DNA of 64,000 bases from Solibaculum mannosilyticum (lineage in GTDB: Bacteria > Bacillota > Clostridia > Oscillospirales > Acutalibacteraceae), in NCBI RefSeq assembly GCF_015140235.1, contig NZ_AP023321.1, forward strand, positions 2,346,501 to 2,410,500, read 5' to 3'. Of this stretch, positions 40,352 through 49,438 are shown in pieces. The position numbers were made by a program, and so were the translations under genes. The notes under the pieces were generated by a model, which saw only the letters and a list, made by a program, of their open reading frames with translations, searched no databases and was not told the DNA's origin. Positions within the stretch are counted from its first letter, which is position 1; each line of letters starts with the position of its first letter.

Positions 40352-41338
40352 TTACGATTGACTGACTTGTGGAGATGTCTCATCCTTCCAAGTGACGATG
40401 ACACCGCCCAGGTTATCCCCGGAAATGGCGTACTGCGAACTGGGAATGCGCAAGGTCATGGAAGGCTGGCTGCCCAGTTGGACATAACGGATATGATAGG
40501 TTTCCCCTTGTTCATCAGTCACTTTGATGTGCTTCTGCTGCCGCAGCAATTCCAGATACTCCTCCAGACACAGGTCCTTCTGTACCATGATGGCGGCGTG
40601 AGGTACGCCTACATATCGAAAATGCCAGGGCTCATTTGTGATGCCGGTAATATCGGATTTATCTTCGTCATACCGCACCACCCAGCCGTACTGCCAACTG
40701 TGTCCGGTAAGCCATCCGCATTGGGCGGTATCCCCGAACGCTTTGGACCACTGCCCAGGGACATACACATTGACATCCATGGCAAGGCCCAGTTGATGTT
40801 CACTGGTCCCGGGTTTGGCGACCTTGGAGAGAGCTTTATTCTCAGCCTGGTCCTCCGGCAGAGACTGGTATTTTTCCAGTTCATCCTCCAGGATCTCCTC
40901 TTGGTCGTCCTGGGTGCGGTAACAGGCCCTCAGCAAATAGTTTTCTTGTCCGGCTTCCTTGGCAGCGTCAAACATGAGATTGGCCTGCCTAGCCGCCTCT
41001 TCCTGCAGCATCATGTTGGTGCCGGCCAGCTGATAATTGCGGTCGGGGTATTGTTCATATAAGTTACACAGAGAAATATCCTCCAATTCCTCTGGAATGG
41101 CGTTCCATGGATTTACTAAAAGTAGATTTCCATTATAGATATCCTTTTGGTTTATTACAATGGTGGTATCCCCTTTGGAACTGGTATCTTTCTCCGTTAT
41201 AATCTGATAAGCTGGCACGGCTTGTGCCGGCATCTCCTCCGGCTGTACAAAACACGCCCATGCACTAAAGGCGGCCACTCCTACAACAGCCACCACGGCC
41301 GCTGTCAATCCGGCTATCTTTTTTCGTATGTTCTTCAT
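40352..41338 (-). CDS. VanY-type D-alanyl-D-alanine carboxypeptidase (M15)
   Basis: 328 residues from ATG 41338 (GAAGGAGGAGTCACC). An N-terminal signal/anchor (about 8-27) is followed by the M15B peptidase domain. Zinc ligands are visible in SEHQLGLAMDV (HxxxxxxD) and EPWHFRYVG (ExxH). A C-terminal beta-rich extension of about 80 residues follows. It trims the terminal D-Ala from peptidoglycan stem peptides outside the membrane. It is convergent with the histidine kinase operon, not part of a vancomycin-resistance cluster. Confidence 0.9.
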   Translation of the reverse strand: MKNIRKKIAGLTAAVVAVVGVAAFSAWACFVQPEEMPAQAVPAYQIITEKDTSSKGDTTIVINQKDIYNGNLLLVNPWNAIPEELEDISLCNLYEQYPDRNYQLAGTNMMLQEEAARQANLMFDAAKEAGQENYLLRACYRTQDDQEEILEDELEKYQSLPEDQAENKALSKVAKPGTSEHQLGLAMDVNVYVPGQWSKAFGDTAQCGWLTGHSWQYGWVVRYDEDKSDITGITNEPWHFRYVGVPHAAIMVQKDLCLEEYLELLRQQKHIKVTDEQGETYHIRYVQLGSQPSMTLRIPSSQYAISGDNLGGVIVTWKDETSPQVSQS

Positions 41339-41617
41339 GGTGACTCCTCCTTCGCTTGAATGCCGCAGCTGGGATGTTTTCCTAGTCCCAGTATGCCCAT
41401 AGAACCTGCTGACATTCAAAGACATCTCCAACTCCATGATCCTAGGATACCAGCAGAAGATGACAGGGGTATGACAACACACTTACAAAATTGTAAGCCG
41501 GCCTGGTAAATACAGGCCGGCTTGTCAAAATAATAGCCCGGAACCAATGCCGACTAGAGCTATTATCATCACAGGTATCTGCCGTCGGACAGGCAGGAGT
41601 ACATAAAAGCCAATTTT

Positions 41618-41779
41618 TTATAAATCGTCGGCATCCTGGACGGGTTTTCCGCCGTTCACAGGGCGGCCGGTATAGCTTCCGTTGACGTCGGAATAAATGG
41701 GCTGTCGTTTGCGTTTGCCCATGGTATGCACCGTCACAAATTGGATCTTCTTGCTTTTGCGCTGGTTGGATTTTTGCAT
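41618..41779 (-). CDS. 53-residue basic protein with conserved PVQDADDL tail
   Basis: ATG 41779 (GGGGTG with 7-nt spacing) to TAA 41618-41620. The N-terminus is very basic (MQKSNQRKSKKIQF, MGKRKRQ), then YSDVNGSYTGRPVNGGKPVQDADDL. The ending with YTGxPxxGGxPVQDADDL looks like a small protein family I have seen in clostridial genomes without a known role. No TM segment. The basic head could bind nucleic acid. It lies alone between the carboxypeptidase and FUSC genes. Confidence 0.7.
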   Translation of the reverse strand: MQKSNQRKSKKIQFVTVHTMGKRKRQPIYSDVNGSYTGRPVNGGKPVQDADDL

Positions 41780-41835
41780 CTTTTATCACCCCGTTTTAGT
41801 CTTCCCCGGGATCAACGCCTTTGTGAATGCAAATT

Positions 41836-42900
41836 CTAACAGTGCTTCAGCTCTTTGTTTCCCAGCCATCTCTTCACCAGTATTTTTTGGAAAATATAGA
41901 AAAAGACGCATCCAAACAGCAATCCCACTAAATTGTTAAAAATACGCAAAAGGACGGCATCGTGTACCCCGTAGATGCTGGAAGCCATAAGCAGCGCCCC
42001 AAAACAATTGAATATCGTCTTGTATCGGTAGTTGGAGCAAAATCCCAGACAGAGTCCTGAGACCGGTCCAAATAGGAAGCTTAGAGAAGGCGGGGTCAAA
42101 GAATAGATCAGGCCGAACAAAAGAGATCCTACGATAGCTCCTACAGCTCGATCCCTCATCCTCTCGTGGAGGTTAACCGGATAGCTGGACAGCAGCGATG
42201 AGCAGGCAAATCCCACCCACATAAAACGGTTTAGTCCTAAATAGCTCCCTGCAAAGAAAAGAAGGCTGAGAGCCAATGCAATCTGCAACTGCCACTGGCC
42301 CTTTTGGCTGTGGATATCATACCGGCTGATGACATGCAGCAATGTGGTTTGCGGATTCTTATGGCGGTGTTTTAGAAAAAGAATCACTGCACATACCAAA
42401 TACCCGAAAATGGTGAGATAGATACGCTGGACAAATACCTCCGGCGTCACCATGCTTCCAGATAAAAAGATATAGCCAAATAGATAAAGTCCGCCGTTTC
42501 CCATTTCTGGTTTCTCACAGGTCAGTAACACGACGGCGAATAGCGAAATAAAATTGATGATCAGTCCCAAAGGGGGCGCTACCAGCTGCATGGCAATCGG
42601 CGATATCAATAGGATAAGGAAACAGATCCCAAGGCTCACGAGAGAATGGGAGATTTTATATCCGAAGTCCACGAATCGGATGCTGAGCATCATACAGAAA
42701 ATTACGACGGCCATGGCGCTGTTCTGGCTCCCGAATACCTCCGATGAAAATGAGATAAACACAATGGCAAACATCACCAGTAAGATATCCCGGACCACCA
42801 ATGCCTTGATAAAATACCGTTTTTCTTTTTTATCTTGTGCCTCCCTGATGCTCTTTTTTAATCCGGAAGGATCCATCTGCAAAGCCTGATAAAATGTCAT
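41836..42900 (-). CDS. FUSC/ArAE-family membrane exporter
   Basis: 354 residues with two blocks of TM helices (about 30-180 and 205-335) separated by a short polar loop, the layout of fusaric-acid-resistance/aromatic acid exporters. AVGAIVGSLLFGLIYSL is the typical second-block signature. It presumably exports hydrophobic or aromatic compounds. Its start overlaps the stop of a MarR regulator (ATGA), and both lie behind one strong promoter with a palindromic operator, so regulator and pump form a drug- or phenolic-responsive pair. Confidence 0.8.
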   Translation of the reverse strand: MTFYQALQMDPSGLKKSIREAQDKKEKRYFIKALVVRDILLVMFAIVFISFSSEVFGSQNSAMAVVIFCMMLSIRFVDFGYKISHSLVSLGICFLILLISPIAMQLVAPPLGLIINFISLFAVVLLTCEKPEMGNGGLYLFGYIFLSGSMVTPEVFVQRIYLTIFGYLVCAVILFLKHRHKNPQTTLLHVISRYDIHSQKGQWQLQIALALSLLFFAGSYLGLNRFMWVGFACSSLLSSYPVNLHERMRDRAVGAIVGSLLFGLIYSLTPPSLSFLFGPVSGLCLGFCSNYRYKTIFNCFGALLMASSIYGVHDAVLLRIFNNLVGLLFGCVFFYIFQKILVKRWLGNKELKHC

Positions 42901-43352
42901 ACATTATCTTCTCCTTGACCATCTCGATACCCTTGTAACAGCACGCCTGCCCTTTTTATTTGTTCCATCATCTGATCAAAATCATCCCCCATCTGTTCTT
43001 TCAGATAATAGTACGGCCGAAGCAGCATCTGATAATTTCGCCCCAATTCCATATGCCCTTTCGACGTCAGCACCAATTGATAACTCCGCTCATCTCTCAG
43101 GCTCTTTTCCTTGTCAATCAGCCCTTTTTCATACAGCGATTTTAAGCTGCGGCTAATCGACTCCTTTTTCATCCCGGTGACTTTGCTCAGGGATAAAGGC
43201 GTATGCTTTTGTTGATTGAGATAAATATGGGATACAATATCCATTTCATTGGCCGTCAGGGTCAGCGGTTTTTGTTGGGTGATGATCATCCTCGCAAAAG
43301 AATGAAGTTTTTGTACCTGCAGGCTCATCTCTTGCCAATCGGTTTTACTCAT
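42897..43352 (-). CDS. MarR-family transcriptional regulator
   Basis: 151 residues from ATG 43352 (AGGGGAAGGAAAG). Winged helix: LTANEMDIVSHIYLNQQ, LSLSKVTGMKKESISRSLKSL as the recognition helix, and the wing DERSYQLVLTSKG. It is co-translated with the FUSC exporter and probably represses its own operon through the palindromes at 43367-43387 until a ligand binds. Confidence 0.92.
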   Translation of the reverse strand: MSKTDWQEMSLQVQKLHSFARMIITQQKPLTLTANEMDIVSHIYLNQQKHTPLSLSKVTGMKKESISRSLKSLYEKGLIDKEKSLRDERSYQLVLTSKGHMELGRNYQMLLRPYYYLKEQMGDDFDQMMEQIKRAGVLLQGYRDGQGEDNV

Positions 43353-43366
43353 CTTTCCTTCCCCTT

Positions 43367-43414
43367 TTAACAAGTTAACAATGTTAATTATATACCTCCT
43401 TTTTCTCTTGTCAA
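43367..43414 (-). promoter_or_regulatory. marR-exporter promoter with tandem palindromic operator
   Basis: Minus strand TTGACA (43409-43414), 16-nt spacer, TATAAT (43387-43392). Downstream are two overlapping palindromes TTAAC-aa-GTTAA (43367-43378) and TTAAC-aat-GTTAA (43375-43387), placed at the start site as expected for a MarR box. Confidence 0.8.
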
Positions 43415-43446
43415 CCATGCACTCCGTCCTATTTCCTGCAAAACAA

Positions 43447-43482
43447 AAAGGCAGACGTGCTTTCTTCACGTCTGCCTTTTGT
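43447..43482 (-). terminator. Terminator of the clp gene
   Basis: Perfect 14-bp stem AAAAGGCAGACGTG / CACGTCTGCCTTTT, 7-nt loop. Confidence 0.92.
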
Positions 43483-43495
43483 CACTGTTTTGGGA

Positions 43496-45790
43496 TCAAA
43501 GGGTCAGGATCGACAGTTTGTCCCCTTCCCCCACTAATTTCATAGCTCCTGGCTGATGATCGGCATGTTCCACCAGGAGGGCGGCAATCTGATCCTCTAC
43601 CTCACGGCGGATCAAATTGCGCAAATCCCGGGCGCCGTACCGGCCGCCGTCCACACGGCGCGCCATTACAGCTAGGGCTGTGCCGTCCCAAGTGAACAGG
43701 ATCCCTTTATCGCTGAGCGGTTCCTTGATCTCCTTTAGCATCAGCTGGGCGATCTTGAGATAATCGTCGTAGGACAGAGGGCGGAACACCACCACTTCAT
43801 CCACACGGCTGATAAATTCAGGACGCAGGAAATCGGATAAGGCTTTCATCACCTTTTCCCGGCTGGCATCCTGCTGGGTCTTGCCGAAGCCCAGAGCTTG
43901 GGACCGGTCGGAACTCCCGGCATTGGATGTCATGACAATAACGGTATTCTCAAAATTAACCGTACGGCCTTGTGCATCGGTGATGCGGCCTTCATCCAGG
44001 ATCTGGAGAAGAATATTCATAACGTCGGGATGGGCCTTTTCAATCTCGTCAAACAAAAGCACCGAATACGGCTTGCGGCGTACCTTTTCCGTCAATTGGC
44101 CGGCTTCGTCGTAACCCACGTATCCGGGAGGCGATCCGATGATGCGGGAAACCGAATGTTTCTCCATAAACTCCGACATGTCCAAACGGATCAGCGTCTC
44201 CGGACGGTCAAAAAGTTCCGCCGCCAGCACTTTGACCAATTCGGTCTTGCCCACGCCGGTGGGGCCTACAAAGATAAAGGATGCCGGACGGCGGCGGGCA
44301 CTGATCTGCACCCGGCTGCGCCGTACAGCGGCGGCCACCGCTTTGACAGCTTCGTCCTGGCCGATGACGTGCTCTTTGAGATGCTGCTCTAAGAGTGAAA
44401 GCCTTCCCAGTTCCCCCTGCTCCACGCGGGCGGCTGGGATGCCTGTCCACAGTTCGATGACCTGGGCCAGATCAGCCGGTGTCACGGCCGAACCCAATGC
44501 CTTAGGTTTTAACTCCTCTATCTGCTTCTCGATTTGCAGAATCTGCGTGCGCACCTTAGCAAGCGCCTCATAATCGATGTTTTCCACTTGACCGGTCAAT
44601 TCCTCTTCCTGACGATGCAAATCATCCAGCTTCTGGCAATCCCGGTCATATTGGGTCATATCGGCATTTCCCAGCGCTGCATGGGCACATGCCTCATCCA
44701 AAAGATCGATGGCCTTGTCCGGCAAAAAGCGGTCGGTAATATACCGCTCCGCCAATGACACCGTCCGGCGCAAAATACCGTCCGGCACCTGGACGCGGTG
44801 ATGGGCTTCATAATAGCCTTTGATGCCTTGGAGCATGGTGACGGTATCCTGAATAGACGGTTCCTCCACCGTGACCGGCTGGAAACGGCGTTCCAAAGCG
44901 GCGTCCTTTTCAATGTATTTGCGATATTCTGTAAAGGTGGTAGCGCCGATCACCTGGATCTCCCCGCGGGACAATGCCGGTTTTAAAATATTGGCGGCAT
45001 TCATAGATCCTTCCGCGTCGCCTGTTCCCACCAGATTATGCACTTCATCGATAAAGAGGATGATATTCCCATCGGCTTTGACTTCGTCCACCAGGCCCTT
45101 GACCCGGCTCTCAAACTGGCCTCGAAACTGGGTCCCGGCCACCAGGGCGGTGAGATCCAGAAGATGTACTTCCTTGTCCATCAGTCTGAGCGGGACATCC
45201 CCTTTGGCGATGCGAAGGGCTAATCCTTCGGCAATGGCCGTCTTGCCGACGCCAGGTTCACCGATGAGGCAGGGATTGTTTTTGGTGCGGCGGGACAGGA
45301 TCTGAATCACACGGTAGATCTCCTGTTCCCGGCCGATGACCTGATCCAATTGGCCTTCCCGGGCCCGCCGGGTCAAATCAGTGCAATAAGTATCCAGGAA
45401 CTTGCGCTTTTTCTCTTTGTCATTCTTAGGGCCGGCTTTTGCCTTTTCCTTCTTGTTTTTACCGACCTTTTCCGCCTCAAGCTCCTCATTTTCTTTGGAA
45501 CCCTTGTTGGGGTCAAACATCTCCTGCAGATAGGGCGGCAATGTGGCCGCACCTCCCAGCTCAAAGTTGTCGCTGTCTTCATCCGATGTGGGCATCAGGC
45601 TGGTCATCTGCTCGCTCATGGCCTCCAGCTCCTCTGCGCTGACTCCCATTTTATCAATAATATCCTGAACCGGCTTGATTCCCAGCTCCTGGGCACAGAC
45701 CATGCAGAGCCCTTCATTGACCGACTTATCCCCTTCCATCCGGGTGATAAATACCACGGCCACTCGCTTTTTACATTTTGAACACATCAT
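43496..45790 (-). CDS. ClpE/ClpC-type AAA+ unfoldase with N-terminal zinc finger
   Basis: 764 residues. The N-terminus has a four-cysteine zinc finger, MCSKCKK...GLCMVCAQ, as in ClpE, instead of the double Clp-N repeats of ClpC. A charged Lys-rich linker (about 90-128) precedes two AAA+ modules with Walker A GEPGVGKT and GPTGVGKT and Walker B ILFIDEVH and VLLFDEIE. The middle domain is short. It unfolds substrates for ClpP. Last gene of the cvpA-pgsA-clp group. No ctsR or mcsAB genes are near. Confidence 0.9.
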   Translation of the reverse strand: MMCSKCKKRVAVVFITRMEGDKSVNEGLCMVCAQELGIKPVQDIIDKMGVSAEELEAMSEQMTSLMPTSDEDSDNFELGGAATLPPYLQEMFDPNKGSKENEELEAEKVGKNKKEKAKAGPKNDKEKKRKFLDTYCTDLTRRAREGQLDQVIGREQEIYRVIQILSRRTKNNPCLIGEPGVGKTAIAEGLALRIAKGDVPLRLMDKEVHLLDLTALVAGTQFRGQFESRVKGLVDEVKADGNIILFIDEVHNLVGTGDAEGSMNAANILKPALSRGEIQVIGATTFTEYRKYIEKDAALERRFQPVTVEEPSIQDTVTMLQGIKGYYEAHHRVQVPDGILRRTVSLAERYITDRFLPDKAIDLLDEACAHAALGNADMTQYDRDCQKLDDLHRQEEELTGQVENIDYEALAKVRTQILQIEKQIEELKPKALGSAVTPADLAQVIELWTGIPAARVEQGELGRLSLLEQHLKEHVIGQDEAVKAVAAAVRRSRVQISARRRPASFIFVGPTGVGKTELVKVLAAELFDRPETLIRLDMSEFMEKHSVSRIIGSPPGYVGYDEAGQLTEKVRRKPYSVLLFDEIEKAHPDVMNILLQILDEGRITDAQGRTVNFENTVIVMTSNAGSSDRSQALGFGKTQQDASREKVMKALSDFLRPEFISRVDEVVVFRPLSYDDYLKIAQLMLKEIKEPLSDKGILFTWDGTALAVMARRVDGGRYGARDLRNLIRREVEDQIAALLVEHADHQPGAMKLVGEGDKLSILTL

Positions 45791-45849
45791 ACTGTTGTTA
45801 AACCTCCTGCCGGCCGCTTCCTAAAAGCGCACACGGCTCAATCTCCAGC

Positions 45850-46437
45850 TTATTTGGAGGACGGTGGATTCTTGTGCCCCTCACGGAGTATCTCCAAAAA
45901 AACCATAGCGTAACGCACAAAGGCAAAAATCATAAATCCCGCCACAATCGCAATCATCACCGTCATCGCTGCGTTTGGAATATCGGGAATAAACATGATC
46001 AGAAGCATCACGATATAAAACACAATCGTTCCAAGCTTGCCGAACCACAGGGCCGCCGACGGACGTTTTCCCCGTTTTAAAAGCATCAGGCTTCCAAGTC
46101 CCATAAAGACCTCTTTGAGCACGAAAATGCATACCAACGGGATGAGAAACTTGTTTTCCCGATGTACAATGGCGATGGAAATCACCACCGACGCCTGTGT
46201 CAGCTTATCCGCGATGGGGTCCAGGATTTGACCTACCGTCGTCACCTGGTTAAAACGGCGGGCAATATAGCCGTCCAGCATATCGGTAATGCCCGAAATT
46301 AACAGCACTACACCGGCGCCAATGCCGATATCATCCGGCGCCTTCCCCAGATATAGTACCAGAAATACAGGTACCAATACGATGCGGAAAGCCGAAAGAA
46401 GATTGGGAATGGTAAAAACCTGATTTGATTTACTCAC
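45850..46437 (-). CDS. pgsA: CDP-diacylglycerol-glycerol-3-phosphate 3-phosphatidyltransferase
   Basis: 195 residues from GTG 46437 (GGAG 10 nt upstream; a GTG at 46446 is too close). The CDP-alcohol phosphotransferase motif is complete: DGYIARRFNQVTTVGQILDPIADK (DGxxAR...G...D...D). About six TM helices. It makes phosphatidylglycerol-phosphate from CDP-DAG and glycerol-3-phosphate at the membrane. Between cvpA and clp on the same strand with short gaps. Confidence 0.88.
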   Translation of the reverse strand: MSKSNQVFTIPNLLSAFRIVLVPVFLVLYLGKAPDDIGIGAGVVLLISGITDMLDGYIARRFNQVTTVGQILDPIADKLTQASVVISIAIVHRENKFLIPLVCIFVLKEVFMGLGSLMLLKRGKRPSAALWFGKLGTIVFYIVMLLIMFIPDIPNAAMTVMIAIVAGFMIFAFVRYAMVFLEILREGHKNPPSSK

Positions 46438-46496
46438 GAAAGACACACTCCAATAATTTTAAAACATCAAAGCAAATGGAATCCCATCCGGCCCTA

Positions 46497-47216
46497 TCAT
46501 CCGCCGGTAAACGCCGTCACCAAATAAACAAGTGGATTTTGCTCGTAAAGATAAGAAAAAATCAAGGACTGATCCAAAGCCTCCCTGCTGGGCGGCGGGA
46601 CGATTTCCAGCACCGTGCCAAACAGATAATAAAGCGCAGTCAGTACAATGATCAGCAGCGCGGCGTTTATTAGGCCCAACAGGCCGCCCAAAAAACAGTT
46701 CATCCCGTGGAGTACCGGCAGGCGGAACATGGGACGAATCACCCGGGCCAGCCAGGATACCAGCCAGAATCCCAGCATCAGCATGAGAAGGAACAACACT
46801 CCACTGATGATTTTACTTACCACTGGGCTCACTAAAGTATCCACAATCGCTGCTGCAGCCGTCTGTGGGGAGGATGACGTCTCCAGCAAAGAGGATAGCT
46901 GGCCGTTGGAGGACACTGCCCCCTGCACGGCAGGCTGCAAAAATCCAGGCAAACCTTCAATGCCCTCCTGCAGCATTTCTCCCACCGATCCCAGGCCGGA
47001 CGGCAAAGATCCCGCCACCTTCTCTATCAGCGACGAGCGAAACACCGTATCAAACACCATGGGCGCCAACGCCGACGATCCTGCCGCCGCCAGAAAAAAT
47101 ACGGCGATCCTGCCGACGGTACGCACCAGCACATCGGCAAATCCCCGGCGGGCATCGGCCCACATCATCAAAACAGCCAGAAGGATTACAATTGCATCTA
47201 AAACAAATCCCATCAT
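46497..47216 (-). CDS. CvpA-family membrane protein
   Basis: About 239 residues from ATG 47216 (AAAGGAG; the next codon is also ATG with better spacing). The N-terminal CvpA block is FVLDAIVILLAVLMMWADARRGFADVLVRTVG, and SGVLFLLMLMLGFWLVSWLARVI and GMNCFLGGLLGLINAALLIIVL follow. Four TM helices with an inserted extracytoplasmic loop of about 80 residues. The family is linked to colicin V production in E. coli and to envelope stress; the molecular role is not known. Confidence 0.8.
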   Translation of the reverse strand: MMGFVLDAIVILLAVLMMWADARRGFADVLVRTVGRIAVFFLAAAGSSALAPMVFDTVFRSSLIEKVAGSLPSGLGSVGEMLQEGIEGLPGFLQPAVQGAVSSNGQLSSLLETSSSPQTAAAAIVDTLVSPVVSKIISGVLFLLMLMLGFWLVSWLARVIRPMFRLPVLHGMNCFLGGLLGLINAALLIIVLTALYYLFGTVLEIVPPPSREALDQSLIFSYLYEQNPLVYLVTAFTGG

Positions 47217-47267
47217 TTTGCTCCTTTGCTGCCGCTTTGAGGACTCATTTTCTTCCATCTGTCGAAT

Positions 47268-47297
47268 ACTATAGCACAATTAGGCCTTCTCTGACAA
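47268..47297 (-). promoter_or_regulatory. Promoter of cvpA-pgsA-clp
   Basis: Minus strand TTGTCA (47292-47297), 18-nt spacer, TATAGT (47268-47273). Confidence 0.65.
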
Positions 47298-47346
47298 GCA
47301 CATGCTTAAATTTACCGTCTCTGCCAGCCCCATCCTGGAAAACGGA

Positions 47347-47369
47347 GGGGCGCTGACCGTCAGCGCCCC
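47347..47369 (-). terminator. Terminator-like hairpin after the DUF5711 gene
   Basis: Perfect stem GGGGCGCTGAC / GTCAGCGCCCC with a one-base loop; T-run on the plus side (TTTTCTTCT), weaker on the minus side (TCCGTTTTCC). Confidence 0.7.
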
Positions 47370-47410
47370 TTTTCTTCTCTCCCAAAGGGGACTCTTATCC
47401 AGTATGCCCC

Positions 47411-48640
47411 TTATTGTCCCATTTGATTGACATCAATTTGATTTAAATGATCGGCGTCTTGAACATAAAGAGTATTCCCCTGGAGCAGAATATCCTGCGC
47501 GCCGCTGGAGGTGGATTGTCTCCCCAAAATCTGCCCGTCGAGGGGACGGATCACCGTCACCGACGAATTGGTCAGCATGGCCACATTTTCATCGTAGGAC
47601 AAGGCGCGTACCCGTCCCACATGATTCTGATGGCTCTCCTCCTGCAAGGACCCGTCCAGCAACACTAAAGTGCTGTCCCGCAGGTCCTCGTGGTCGGACA
47701 GCGCCAAGGCTACGCCGCCGTTCGGGGAGATGCTATATCCCGCCAGATACTTGCCGTCATAGGAATAGGTCTTGAGATCCGACCCATCCTGTGCAAGGCT
47801 GACACACTGACTATCCCCCACCGCCAGAATACGGCCGCCGCTGTATTCCACTGTCAGGAGCAAGACACCCTCCAGCTTCTGCGGGGTGGCCTTGCCGCTG
47901 CTGAAATCCAGTACATCCACAAGGGAATTCATCTGCCCGCCTTCCACCGTCAGAGATACCGCGGCCGCTCCTTTTCCATCCGGACGAGCGGCTACATCCA
48001 CTACCTGTCCCTCAGCCGACGACCAATTGAACTGCTTTTCTTCAAAATTCTGGTCATACACCCGCATCTCTGAGAGATAACCGTTGCCCGACTGGGTCAC
48101 CATCACAATCTGGTCGTTTTCGCTGATGTCGGCGGCGATGATCTTATACTCCTCTTCCTTATCCACCAAGGTGCGGCGGCGGTTTTCCACACGCCAATTG
48201 GATCCGCCCCGGTCGTAGATCAGAGCCCGGGTATCGCTGACACGCAGGGCTGGAGTGGTACAATTGTGCTGCCGGTTGACAATGGAGCTGGCCGTCTGAT
48301 TGAGCAGTTCAAAGGAACTGTCGGTGAGAAACGCCACGTCCCCGCCCATGGAGGCGAGCTGTTTGACGGTGCTGCCTGCCGCGTCCACAGGGAATCCATC
48401 CCCTGTCCCATAGGAGGCAAAGTGGGTGTCGAACCACTCGGAAATACGGTCGGGTGTCAGGTTATCCCGGTTGCTGTAGGCCCAAAGGCCTCCCGTAACC
48501 AGCAACAAAATCACCACCGTCCAGACGGCGGCCTTGACCATCTTCCTCATGGGGGTGGACTTCCTTTTAAAAGCAACCGTCTTATGCTCTCCATCCGACG
48601 GCTTCTTCGTCGTTTTCTGCGGTTTTGGCACAATGTTCAC
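47411..48640 (-). CDS. DUF5711 family membrane-anchored beta-propeller-like protein
   Basis: 409 residues from GTG 48640, whose codon overlaps the stop of truA. A basic N-terminus with polar residues (about 1-33) is followed by one TM helix (about 34-54) and an extracellular region rich in repeated short strands (VAFLTDSSFELLN, VMVTQSGNGYLSEMRVYD, ILAVGDSQCVSLAQDG, VALALSDHEDL), consistent with a beta-propeller. Found widely in Oscillospirales next to truA or cvpA. Function unknown. It ends the ruvC-truA gene cluster. Confidence 0.8.
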   Translation of the reverse strand: MNIVPKPQKTTKKPSDGEHKTVAFKRKSTPMRKMVKAAVWTVVILLLVTGGLWAYSNRDNLTPDRISEWFDTHFASYGTGDGFPVDAAGSTVKQLASMGGDVAFLTDSSFELLNQTASSIVNRQHNCTTPALRVSDTRALIYDRGGSNWRVENRRRTLVDKEEEYKIIAADISENDQIVMVTQSGNGYLSEMRVYDQNFEEKQFNWSSAEGQVVDVAARPDGKGAAAVSLTVEGGQMNSLVDVLDFSSGKATPQKLEGVLLLTVEYSGGRILAVGDSQCVSLAQDGSDLKTYSYDGKYLAGYSISPNGGVALALSDHEDLRDSTLVLLDGSLQEESHQNHVGRVRALSYDENVAMLTNSSVTVIRPLDGQILGRQSTSSGAQDILLQGNTLYVQDADHLNQIDVNQMGQ

Positions 48641-49428
48641 TCCCTTTCTTTAAAATTGTTCGTCACCCGCTGCTCCTCCAGCGGGTCAAATGCATAGAGT
48701 ACCCGGCTGAGATACAGTCCCTCCGCCGGGGCGGTAGGACCTGCCAGGGCCCGATCCCCCTTTTCCAGGATGACGGGGATACAGTCGGGCCTAAATTTGC
48801 CCTGTGCGATGCGCAGAAGGGTTCCCACCATGATGCGCACCATATTGTAAAGGAACCCATCGGCCTGGACCGAGAATGTCACAAGATCCCCTTTTCTCTC
48901 CACGCTGCAATGGCTTACGGTTCGCACGGTATCCTCCACCGTGCTTTTGTAAGAACAAAAGCCGCTGAAATTATGTTGTCCCACATACTGCTGGGCCGCT
49001 TGATGGAGCATCTTTTCGTCCAAAGGATAACGGTAATGAAGCGCCCTTCCCTCGTAAAAGGGATTGCGCTGTTTGGTGTTGAGGATCTGATAGACATAGC
49101 GTTTTCCCAAACAGTGATACCGGGCGTGGAATCCCTCCTCCACCTCCCGGCAGCCGTAGACGGCGATGTCCCGGGGGAGCCGCATATTGAGAGCTTGGGG
49201 GAACTGTCCGCAAGGGATGCGGGAATCTGTCTCAAAGCTGATGCAAAACATATCGGCATGGACGCCGGTATCGGTGCGGCTGCACGCCTTCAGGTCGGGA
49301 CGGGTCCCCAGAAGGTCCCCCAAGGCATTTTGAAATACCTCCTGCACGGTGACGGCATTTTGCTGCACCTGCCAGCCGTGATACCGGCTGCCGTCGTAAC
49401 GCAGGGTAAGCAGTAAGGTTCGACTCAT
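48637..49428 (-). CDS. truA: tRNA pseudouridine(38-40) synthase
   Basis: 263 residues from ATG 49428 (GAGGGAAGGGCC). Catalytic aspartate in CSRTDTGVHA, preceded by LRYDGSRYHGWQVQ, and with NFSGFCS and FLYNMVRIMVGTLL as later TruA signatures. It isomerises U38-U40 in tRNA anticodon arms. It follows ecfT by 10 nt, the conserved ecfA-ecfA-ecfT-truA order of Firmicutes. Confidence 0.95.
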   Translation of the reverse strand: MSRTLLLTLRYDGSRYHGWQVQQNAVTVQEVFQNALGDLLGTRPDLKACSRTDTGVHADMFCISFETDSRIPCGQFPQALNMRLPRDIAVYGCREVEEGFHARYHCLGKRYVYQILNTKQRNPFYEGRALHYRYPLDEKMLHQAAQQYVGQHNFSGFCSYKSTVEDTVRTVSHCSVERKGDLVTFSVQADGFLYNMVRIMVGTLLRIAQGKFRPDCIPVILEKGDRALAGPTAPAEGLYLSRVLYAFDPLEEQRVTNNFKERE

Positions 49429-49438
49429 GGCCCTTCCC

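Noticed and set aside
40352-41338. Vancomycin-resistance cluster suggested by a VanY-type peptidase near a two-component system
   Set aside because: No vanH, vanA/B-type ligase or vanX genes are present, and the peptidase is on the opposite strand behind a terminator; a housekeeping carboxypeptidase is more likely.
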